Positions 1 through 14,986 of a stretch of 14,986 nucleotides of DNA are shown here, piece by piece. The position numbers and the translations under genes are program-made. Numbering within the stretch: position 1 is the stretch's first letter; every line of letters starts with the position of its first letter. Origin of the DNA: Chloroflexota bacterium (lineage in GTDB: Bacteria > Chloroflexota > Dormibacteria > CF-121); assembly GCA_005880605.1 (NCBI GenBank), contig VBIS01000117.1:1-14986 (forward strand). Reading direction: 5' to 3'. The notes under the pieces were generated by a model that did not search any database, had not been told where the DNA came from, and saw nothing but the letters and a program-made list of their open reading frames with translations.

Positions 1-3105
<3,105 letters not shown>

Positions 3106-3108
3106 TAC

Positions 3109-7244
<4,136 letters not shown>

Positions 7245-7263
7245 CGCGTCAAGCCGCCCACTT

Positions 7264-7343
7264 TCCCTCCCCCGTTTGAGGGGGAGGGTCGGGTGGGGGC
7301 CTCTTAACCCTTTCCCCTCGGGGGGAGGGTAGGGTGGGGGCCT
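7264..7343 (+). repeat. Two tandem GC-rich palindromic repeats (REP-like)
   Basis: Two diverged copies lie 41 bases apart in the 112-base gap after rpoC. Copy one has a perfect 9-bp inverted repeat, CCCTCCCCC at 7265-7273 against GGGGGAGGG at 7280-7288, with a 6-base loop. Copy two pairs 7308-7317 with 7320-7329, including two G-T pairs. Its loop is so short that the innermost pairs would open. Both share the 12-base tail GGGTGGGGGCCT (7291-7302 and 7332-7343). This resembles the intergenic palindromic repeats scattered in many high-GC genomes. There is no T-run after either stem, so it is not a typical Rho-independent terminator, although it could protect the rpoC transcript 3' end. Confidence 0.8.
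7280..7340 (+). other. Pair of potential G-quadruplex motifs
   Basis: Each repeat copy has four G-runs of at least three on the + strand, separated by loops of 1, 2 and 1 bases: 7280-7299 (runs of 5, 3, 3, 5) and 7320-7340 (runs of 6, 3, 3, 5). Such short loops are typical of very stable quadruplexes. Because the strand is the same sense as the rpoC mRNA, the structure could form in RNA, in competition with the hairpin that uses the same G-runs. Function is not shown. Confidence 0.6.
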
Positions 7344-7356
7344 TCGTTGTACGAGC

Positions 7357-8610
7357 GTGATTCGTCGTCACGGTGAGACCCTGCTCCTTCTGCTCCTGGG
7401 TATCCCCTCGGCTGCCGTCGGCTGGCAGATCGCGCGCACCTGGGGATTGCCCGCCTGGCTTCCCGCCTTGCTGGCCGGGCTGCTCGCAATCCTTACGGTG
7501 GCTGGCGCGACGCAGCCCCGACTCAGGGAGCTCGCCGGCGGTGCCGCGATCGTCGTACTCTACGGGCTGCCGATCGTCGGCGCCATCGTCCGTTGGCACC
7601 TGGCCCCGGGAACGACCCTGATCGGTGACGGCGCCTATCAGATCCAGCTGGCCCGCAATCTGCTGATGCGCGGCGTCGATCCCTACGGCTTCGACTACAC
7701 CGGCACCGGCCTCGAGCGCGCGCCCTGGGGCCAGCCCTTTCCTAATCCGGCCCTACATCATCTCGACTACTGGCCGGGAACGCTCGTCGTCCCCCTTCCG
7801 GTCCAGGCCGCCTTCCAGTTCGCGACCGGTTGGTGGGACGAGCGGATCTGGCTGCTGCTCGCCGCTGCCGCCGTCTTCGTCCTGCTACGGTGGCTCCTTC
7901 CGGGAACTGCCGGCCGGATGGCTGCGATCGCCTTCTTCTTGATCCCGGGCCATAGCCTATTGGCGGTCCTCGGCGACAATGACCTGCCCATGATCGGGCT
8001 GGTGCTGGCCGCGACCCTGGCGATCGCGCGGCGGCGCCTCGTGCCGGCGGCGATTATCATCGGGCTCGCGATCGCGACCAAGCAGACGGCGCTGATCGCG
8101 CTGCCCGTGCTGGTGGCGTTCGGTTTCGCCAACAGCATTACCTGGCGATCGATACCCCGCTACGCCATCCTTGCCGTCCTTCCGATGCTGGCGCTCATCG
8201 GTCCCTTCGTCGCCTGGAACGCATCCGCCTTCATGCGCGACACGGTCCTCTACAACGTGGGGAACGGCAGCGAGGCCTACCCAATCCAGGGGATCGGGCT
8301 TTCGACTTGGTTGCTGCAGGCCGGCATCATCCAGGGCGCGCGCGACGCCTTCCCCTTCCTTCTGATCCAGCTCCCCCTGGTGTTGGCGGTATGGATCCTC
8401 GCCTGGCGTTGGCTTCGGCACCAGCGGCAAGCCGGGAACGCCATCCTCTGGATCGGTGTCGCCTTCTTCGTATTCCTGTTCCTGAATCGCTTCGCCCAGC
8501 CTAGCTACGTGCTGCTTGGCCTCGAGCTCATCACGGTCGGTCTGATTGGCCGCCTGGCGGCCGCCCGTCGCGAGCCGGTCCGGATCGAATTCGCTGCGTC
8601 AGCCGCCTGA
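7357..8610 (+). CDS. Polytopic membrane protein, GT-C-type glycosyltransferase-like
   Basis: This 417-residue protein has about ten hydrophobic segments, roughly at residues 8-22, 32-50, 60-80, 164-180, 186-205, 210-225, 229-258, 268-287, 335-350 and 362-400, so it is an inner-membrane protein. After the first few segments comes a polar stretch with GDGAYQIQLARNLLMRGVDP, in which D91 sits where GT-C lipid-phosphate-sugar glycosyltransferases carry an acidic catalytic residue in an external loop. A later LAIATKQTALIALP stretch (K242) resembles the GT87/DUF2029 and GT39 families. The likely role is transfer of a sugar from a polyprenyl-phosphate donor to a lipid, glycan or protein, but donor and acceptor cannot be told. 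The start is GTG at 7357 with only a weak ribosome-binding site; a start slightly downstream is possible. Its composition resembles its neighbours. It may be read through from rpoC, since no promoter was seen. Confidence 0.8.
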   Translation: MIRRHGETLLLLLLGIPSAAVGWQIARTWGLPAWLPALLAGLLAILTVAGATQPRLRELAGGAAIVVLYGLPIVGAIVRWHLAPGTTLIGDGAYQIQLARNLLMRGVDPYGFDYTGTGLERAPWGQPFPNPALHHLDYWPGTLVVPLPVQAAFQFATGWWDERIWLLLAAAAVFVLLRWLLPGTAGRMAAIAFFLIPGHSLLAVLGDNDLPMIGLVLAATLAIARRRLVPAAIIIGLAIATKQTALIALPVLVAFGFANSITWRSIPRYAILAVLPMLALIGPFVAWNASAFMRDTVLYNVGNGSEAYPIQGIGLSTWLLQAGIIQGARDAFPFLLIQLPLVLAVWILAWRWLRHQRQAGNAILWIGVAFFVFLFLNRFAQPSYVLLGLELITVGLIGRLAAARREPVRIEFAASAA

Positions 8611-8635
8611 GACCTGATCGGCTAGAGTCCGATTC

Positions 8636-8995
8636 GTGACCCTTCGTTGGCAGAACATCGTGGTCGACTGCCACGACCCCGAGCGCGTCGCCCGCTTCTG
8701 GAGTCAGGCGCTCGGCCTGCCCCTTCAGGGACCCCATGACGGTGAGTGGTGGTTGGAACCCGGTGGCGATTACCCGGATATCCTCTTTCTCGAGGTGCCG
8801 GAGGCCAAGTCCGTCAAAAACCGGGTGCACCTCGATCTGCGGCCGGACGACCAGGCGGCTGAGGTTGAGCGGCTGCTCGCCCTGGGGGCCGGTCACGTCG
8901 ACATCGGGCAGGGCGACGTCAGCTGGGTGGTGCTGGCCGACCCCGAGGGCAACGAGTTCTGCGTCCTGCAGCCTCGCCCGGCGCCCGCAGGTTGA
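8636..8995 (+). CDS. Glyoxalase/VOC-domain protein
   Basis: This 119-residue protein is a single vicinal-oxygen-chelate domain of the small actinobacterial-type Glyoxalase_6 group. Family signs are the N-terminal VDCHDPERVARFWSQALGL block (residues 10-28), the central VPEAKSVKNRVHLDL block with H65, and the C-terminal VLADPEGNEFCVL block with E107; H65 and E107 are candidate metal ligands. The first half-domain lacks an obvious histidine at the usual ligand position, so metal binding and catalysis are uncertain. Members include lyases, dioxygenases and resistance proteins, and the substrate cannot be named here. The start is GTG at 8636, 25 bases after the membrane protein's stop, and no separate promoter is visible, so the two are probably co-transcribed. 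Its TGA stop (8993-8995) lies inside the -35 box of the next promoter. Confidence 0.9.
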   Translation: MTLRWQNIVVDCHDPERVARFWSQALGLPLQGPHDGEWWLEPGGDYPDILFLEVPEAKSVKNRVHLDLRPDDQAAEVERLLALGAGHVDIGQGDVSWVVLADPEGNEFCVLQPRPAPAG

Positions 8996-9021
8996 CACCG
9001 GCGCGCTAGCGGCCGTAGAAT
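8992..9021 (+). promoter_or_regulatory. Housekeeping sigma promoter of the str-S10 operon
   Basis: TTGACA at 8992-8997 matches the -35 consensus perfectly, and TAGAAT at 9016-9021 matches the -10 consensus at five of six bases. The spacer is 18 bases. Transcription would start near 9028, leaving a leader of about 30 bases before rpsL. The -35 box contains the stop codon of the VOC gene. Position and strength fit a highly expressed ribosomal operon. Confidence 0.85.
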
Positions 9022-9030
9022 AGCGCTTCG

Positions 9031-9048
9031 CGCCCGAAAACTCGGGCG
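9031..9048 (+). promoter_or_regulatory. Leader hairpin before rpsL
   Basis: CGCCCGA (9031-9037) and TCGGGCG (9042-9048) form a perfect 7-bp stem with an AAAC loop. It begins only a few bases after the predicted transcription start, and its last base is the first base of the GAGG ribosome-binding site (9048-9051), 7 bases before the rpsL ATG. It could stabilise the mRNA 5' end or modulate initiation. There is no T-run, so it is not a terminator. Confidence 0.65.
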
Positions 9049-9058
9049 AGGTCAAGGC

Positions 9059-9442
9059 ATGCCCACCATCTCACAACTGATCCGCTCCGGCCGCAAGCCG
9101 CTGGTGAAGAAGACGAAGGCACCGGCGCTGCAAGGTTCCCCGCAGAGGCGGGGCGTCTGCGTGCGTGTCTATACGACCACCCCCAAGAAGCCGAACTCGG
9201 CGCTGCGGAAGGTCGCGCGCGTGCGCCTCACCTCCCGCCAGGAGGTCACCGCCTACATCCCCGGGATCGGGCACAACCTCCAGGAGCACTCCGTCGTCCT
9301 GATCCGCGGCGGCCGCGTCAAGGACCTCCCCGGTGTCCGCTATCACGTGGTGCGCGGCACCCTCGACACGGCCGGCGCCAAGGGGCGCAAGCAGGGCCGT
9401 TCGAAGTACGGCGCCAAGCGCGAAAAGGCCAAGAAGGCCTAG
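9059..9442 (+). CDS. rpsL: 30S ribosomal protein S12
   Basis: S12 sits at the decoding centre of the small subunit and influences accuracy and streptomycin response. The 127-residue product is near full-length for the family (124 in E. coli) and aligns end to end without gaps at the N-terminus. The TTTPKKPNSALRKV block has K43 and K44, and the IRGGRVKDLPGVRYH block has K88 and D89, the aspartate modified by RimO in some bacteria. All are the unmutated residues, so no streptomycin-resistance change is visible. GAGG at 9048-9051 supports the ATG at 9059. It is the first gene of the operon, directly behind the promoter at 8992-9021, and rpsG follows after one base. Confidence 0.98.
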   Translation: MPTISQLIRSGRKPLVKKTKAPALQGSPQRRGVCVRVYTTTPKKPNSALRKVARVRLTSRQEVTAYIPGIGHNLQEHSVVLIRGGRVKDLPGVRYHVVRGTLDTAGAKGRKQGRSKYGAKREKAKKA

Positions 9443-9443
9443 C

Positions 9444-9914
9444 ATGCCGCGGCGTCCCCGAATTCACAAGCACGTCATCCTGCCCGACCCCGTGTACACA
9501 CACGAGGGCGTAGCGAAGTTCGTCAACGTCGTGATGCAGCGGGGTAAGCGGAGTACGGCCGAGAAGGTCGTCTATGGCTCCCTGGACCGAATCCGGAAGG
9601 TGGCCAAGAAGGACCCGATCGAGGTGTTCGACGCGGCGCTCAAGAACGCCACCCCGGTGCTGGAGGTCAAGCCCCGCCGGATCGGTGGCGCCACCTACCA
9701 GGTCCCCGTCGAGATCCGGCCCGACCGGCGCTCGGCATTGGCCCGGCGCTGGATCGTACGTTACGCCAGGGCCCGATCTGGGAAGAGTATGCAGGAGAAG
9801 CTCGCCGGCGAGCTGATGGACGCCGCTAACGGAGTGGGGGCGACGATCAAGCGGCGGGAAGAGACCCACAAAATGGCCGAAAGCAACAAGGCTTTCAGCC
9901 ACTTCAGGTATTAG
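9444..9914 (+). CDS. rpsG: 30S ribosomal protein S7
   Basis: S7 is a primary binder of the 3' domain of 16S rRNA and nucleates head assembly. The product is 156 residues, the usual bacterial length. It begins MPRRPRIHKHVILPDPVY and has the conserved QRGKRSTAEKVVYGSLDRI block and the KPRRIGGATYQVPVEIRP block. An open frame runs further upstream to 9333, but that part overlaps rpsL and has no S7 character, so the ATG at 9444, one base after the rpsL stop, is chosen. The AAGG at 9434-9437 inside the rpsL end can serve as ribosome-binding site. In E. coli S7 represses its own operon; no matching target structure was recognised here. Confidence 0.98.
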   Translation: MPRRPRIHKHVILPDPVYTHEGVAKFVNVVMQRGKRSTAEKVVYGSLDRIRKVAKKDPIEVFDAALKNATPVLEVKPRRIGGATYQVPVEIRPDRRSALARRWIVRYARARSGKSMQEKLAGELMDAANGVGATIKRREETHKMAESNKAFSHFRY

Positions 9915-9917
9915 GAA

Positions 9918-12008
<2,091 letters not shown>

Positions 12009-12022
12009 AGGAGGACGTTAAG

Positions 12023-12028
12023 AAGGAG
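12023..12028 (+). promoter_or_regulatory. Strong ribosome-binding site of tuf
   Basis: AAGGAG lies 5 bases before the tuf ATG at 12034, in a 25-base gap that also contains an upstream AGGAGG at 12009-12014 region. It is the best Shine-Dalgarno match in the window, consistent with EF-Tu being the most abundant product of the operon. Confidence 0.85.
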
Positions 12029-12033
12029 TAACA

Positions 12034-13218
<1,185 letters not shown>

Positions 13219-13222
13219 GGTC

Positions 13223-13528
13223 GTGGCCCAGAAGATCCGCATCCGGCTGAAGGCCTACGATCACCGCGTCCTCGACCAGGCCGCGGACAAGATCGTGGAT
13301 ACCGCGCGCCGAACCAACGCGTCGACGGCCGGCCCGATCCCGCTGCCCACCGAGATCAACAAGTGGACGGTGATCCGTTCGCCGTTCATCGACAAGGATT
13401 CGCGTGAGCAGTTCGAGATGCGCACCCACAAGCGGATCATCGACATCCTCGACCCGAATCCAAAAGTCGTGGACGCACTGATGCGGCTCAACCTGCCATC
13501 CGGCGTCAACATCGAGATCAAGCTCTAA
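13223..13528 (+). CDS. rpsJ: 30S ribosomal protein S10
   Basis: S10 is a 30S head protein that, in many bacteria, also takes part in NusB-dependent antitermination. The 101-residue product is full-length and has the typical IRIRLKAYDHRVLD start, the GPIPLPT loop, the REQFEMRTHKRIIDI block and the LPSGVNIEIKL end. The start is GTG at 13223, four bases after the tuf stop; the AAGG that overlaps that stop is rather close to be an ideal ribosome-binding site, so coupling to tuf translation is likely. There is no room before it for the S10 leader by which L4 regulates the operon in E. coli. Confidence 0.98.
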   Translation: MAQKIRIRLKAYDHRVLDQAADKIVDTARRTNASTAGPIPLPTEINKWTVIRSPFIDKDSREQFEMRTHKRIIDILDPNPKVVDALMRLNLPSGVNIEIKL

Positions 13529-13530
13529 CC

Positions 13531-14181
13531 ATGGCGACGAAAGGGTTGCTGGCCAAGAAGATCGGGATGACCCAGGTATTCACCGAGAAGGGTGAGCTTC
13601 TGCCGGTCACCGTGCTCGAGGCCGGGCCCTGCGTCGTGATCGCGCTGCGCGCCATTCAAAAAGATGGCTACGGCGCGGTCCAGCTGGGCTTTCTTGAGGC
13701 GAAGGCAAAGCAGCTCAACAAGCCGGATGCCGGCCACTTCAAGAAGGCGGGGGTCGCCGCCCACCGCCACGTGCGCGAGATCCGCCTCAAGGCCGACGCC
13801 AGCTATGAAATCGGCCAGGCGCTGAAGGCCGACCTCTTTTCGGCCGGCGAACTGGTGGACGTTACCGGGACGACCAAAGGGAAGGGCTTCTCCGGGCAGC
13901 ACAAGCGGCATCACTTCGGCCGGGGCCCGGTGACGCACGGCTCGCACAACATCAAGCAACCCGGATCGATCGGCTCGTCGTCGACCCCATCCCGCGTGTA
14001 CAAGGGGATGCGAATGGCCGGCCAGCTGGGCAACCAGCAGCGAACCACCAAGCACCTCAAGGTTGTTCGGGTGGACGTCGACCGCAATCTGCTGCTGGTC
14101 AATGGCGATGTGCCAGGCCACAAGAACAGCCTCGTGCTGGTGAAGGACTCGACGCGCCAGCCCAAGGGGAAGAAGGCGTAG
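13531..14181 (+). CDS. rplC: 50S ribosomal protein L3
   Basis: L3 binds near the 3' end of 23S rRNA, initiates 50S assembly, and sends an extended loop toward the peptidyl-transferase centre. The 216-residue product is a little longer than the E. coli protein (209). It starts ATKGLLAKKIGMTQVF and has the DVTGTTKGKGFSGQHKR block and the PGSIGSSSTPSRVYKGMRM block. The position matching the PrmB-methylated glutamine of E. coli (Q150) is serine here, so that modification is not expected. The C-terminal end is lysine-rich. It begins two bases after rpsJ, and its TAG stop shares one base with the rplD GTG. Confidence 0.98.
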   Translation: MATKGLLAKKIGMTQVFTEKGELLPVTVLEAGPCVVIALRAIQKDGYGAVQLGFLEAKAKQLNKPDAGHFKKAGVAAHRHVREIRLKADASYEIGQALKADLFSAGELVDVTGTTKGKGFSGQHKRHHFGRGPVTHGSHNIKQPGSIGSSSTPSRVYKGMRMAGQLGNQQRTTKHLKVVRVDVDRNLLLVNGDVPGHKNSLVLVKDSTRQPKGKKA

Positions 14182-14816
14182 TGGCTACGGAGAAATTGTC
14201 CGCCCCGGTCTACGACCGCGAGGGCAAGGAGAGCGGCCACCTGGAGCTGCCCGAGGACATCTTCAACGCCCCGCTCAACACCGCCGTGCTCCATCAGGCG
14301 GTCAAGCGCCAGCAGGCGAACGATCGTCAGGGAACGGCCCAGACCAAGACCCGCGGCGACGTTTCGGGCGGTGGGAAGAAGCCATGGAAGCAGAAGGGCA
14401 CCGGCCGCGCCCGCCAGGGCAGCACCCGCGCGCCGCAATGGCGCCACGGCGGCGTGGTCTTCGGTCCCCATCCGCACAGCTACGAAGAGAAGATGCCGCG
14501 CAAGCAGCGACGGCTGGCCTTGCGGGTCGCGCTCTCGGTGAAGTCGCAGGAAGGCGCCGTGCGTGTGATCGAGGAGATCGCGCTCGAAGCCCCCAGGACC
14601 AGCGTAGTAGCCAATCTCTTCGATCAGCTGGGTGCGGGGGCGCGGACGCTCTTCGTCATCCCCGAGCACGACCTGATGCTGGAGAAATCGACGCGCAACC
14701 TGGCTGGTGTCAAGACCATCCTGGCCACCAACCTCAATCCCACCGATGTGCTGATCGCCGACACCCTCGTCTTCACCCGCACGGCGCTCAGCCAGATCGA
14801 GGATTGGCTATCGTGA
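14181..14816 (+). CDS. rplD: 50S ribosomal protein L4
   Basis: L4 is an early-assembly 50S protein whose long internal loop lines the peptide exit tunnel. In E. coli it also represses the S10 operon. The 211-residue product has the family length. The loop region, roughly residues 58-95, contains GGGKKPWKQKGTGRARQGS and RAPQWRHGG, the segment where macrolide-affecting changes occur in other bacteria; it looks unmodified. The start is GTG at 14181, overlapping the rplC TAG stop by one base, with GAAGG at 14172-14176 as a plausible ribosome-binding site. Its own TGA overlaps the rplW start. Confidence 0.98.
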   Translation: MATEKLSAPVYDREGKESGHLELPEDIFNAPLNTAVLHQAVKRQQANDRQGTAQTKTRGDVSGGGKKPWKQKGTGRARQGSTRAPQWRHGGVVFGPHPHSYEEKMPRKQRRLALRVALSVKSQEGAVRVIEEIALEAPRTSVVANLFDQLGAGARTLFVIPEHDLMLEKSTRNLAGVKTILATNLNPTDVLIADTLVFTRTALSQIEDWLS

Positions 14817-14986
14817 GAGCCCCCGTCCAGGTCGTCCAGCGCCCACTCATCAGTGAGAAGAGCTATGCCGCGATGGCGACCGGCAAGTACCTGTTTCGCG
14901 TCCATCCCAAGGCGACCAAGACGGAGATCGCGCTGGCGGTCGCCGATGCTTTCAAAGTCGAAGTGGTGGCGGTGAATACGATGCAC
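14813..14986 (+). CDS. rplW: 50S ribosomal protein L23, 3'-truncated
   Basis: L23 lies at the exit of the peptide tunnel and is the docking site for trigger factor and SRP. The first 58 residues are visible; the rest lies beyond the window. The start is GTG at 14813, sharing GTGA with the rplD stop (a 4-base overlap). The protein starts MRAPVQVVQRPLISEKSY and continues with KYLFRVHPKATKTEI, ending at VVAVNTMH, which matches the conserved core of the family (RPIITEKS, then NKYTFEV, KTEI, VNTM). Confidence 0.95.
   Translation, partial: MRAPVQVVQRPLISEKSYAAMATGKYLFRVHPKATKTEIALAVADAFKVEVVAVNTMH

Noticed and set aside
7265..7330. Rho-independent terminator after rpoC
   Set aside because: The stems are stable, but neither is followed by a T-run; a G-rich stretch follows instead. 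It is better described as a palindromic repeat, with termination only a possibility.
7245..7356. Small peptide gene in the gap (TLPSPRGER-type translation on the - strand)
   Set aside because: This peptide pattern is a well-known false translation of dispersed palindromic repeats and has no ribosome-binding site.
9333..9443. Upstream extension of rpsG
   Set aside because: These codons overlap rpsL in another frame and have no S7 similarity. The ATG at 9444 gives the standard 156-residue protein.
13219..13222. S10 leader / L4 regulatory target
   Set aside because: Only four bases separate tuf from rpsJ, too few for a leader structure.

Overview
This is a high-GC bacterial chromosome segment (roughly two thirds G+C by eye) carrying the core transcription and translation locus. 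In order, all on the + strand: the end of rpoB, rpoC, two non-ribosomal genes, then a fused str-S10 operon (rpsL, rpsG, fusA, tuf, rpsJ, rplC, rplD, start of rplW). The RpoC N-terminus, its long coiled-coil insertion, the RpoB sequence and the uninterrupted rpsL-rpsG-fusA-tuf-rpsJ-rplC order suggest an uncultured lineage near Chloroflexota or Dormibacterota, with Actinobacteriota less likely. This placement is inference from protein flavour; no 16S rRNA is present.

Layout. Bases 1-3105 are rpoB with its 5' end cut by the window edge. rpoC follows from 3109 with a 3-base gap, but its frame is broken near 5607-5637: the first part stops at 5637, and the rest continues to 7244 in another frame. 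Comparison with the RpoC family indicates that roughly 30-36 codons are missing at the break, in the beta-prime rim-helix region of the secondary channel. Bases 7245-7356 hold two tandem GC-rich palindromic repeats whose G-rich arms also form four-run G-quadruplex motifs. A polytopic membrane protein resembling GT-C glycosyltransferases (7357-8610) and a small glyoxalase/VOC-domain protein (8636-8995) come next.

The ribosomal operon has a near-consensus housekeeping promoter (TTGACA, 18-base spacer, TAGAAT at 8992-9021) whose -35 box overlaps the stop codon of the VOC gene. A 7-bp hairpin lies in the short leader just before the rpsL ribosome-binding site. From rpsL onward the genes are packed with gaps or overlaps of a few bases (25 bases before tuf), with several GTG starts and one probable TTG start. 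No S10 leader separates tuf from rpsJ, so the str and S10 groups are probably one transcription unit.

Together the genes encode the RNA polymerase catalytic subunits, three 30S proteins, the elongation factors EF-G and EF-Tu, and three 50S proteins. No tRNA, rRNA, CRISPR, insertion sequence or phage gene was seen. I found no convincing new multi-gene system. The most notable points are the rpoC break, the RpoC insertion, the repeat/G-quadruplex pair, and the promoter-hairpin arrangement before rpsL.
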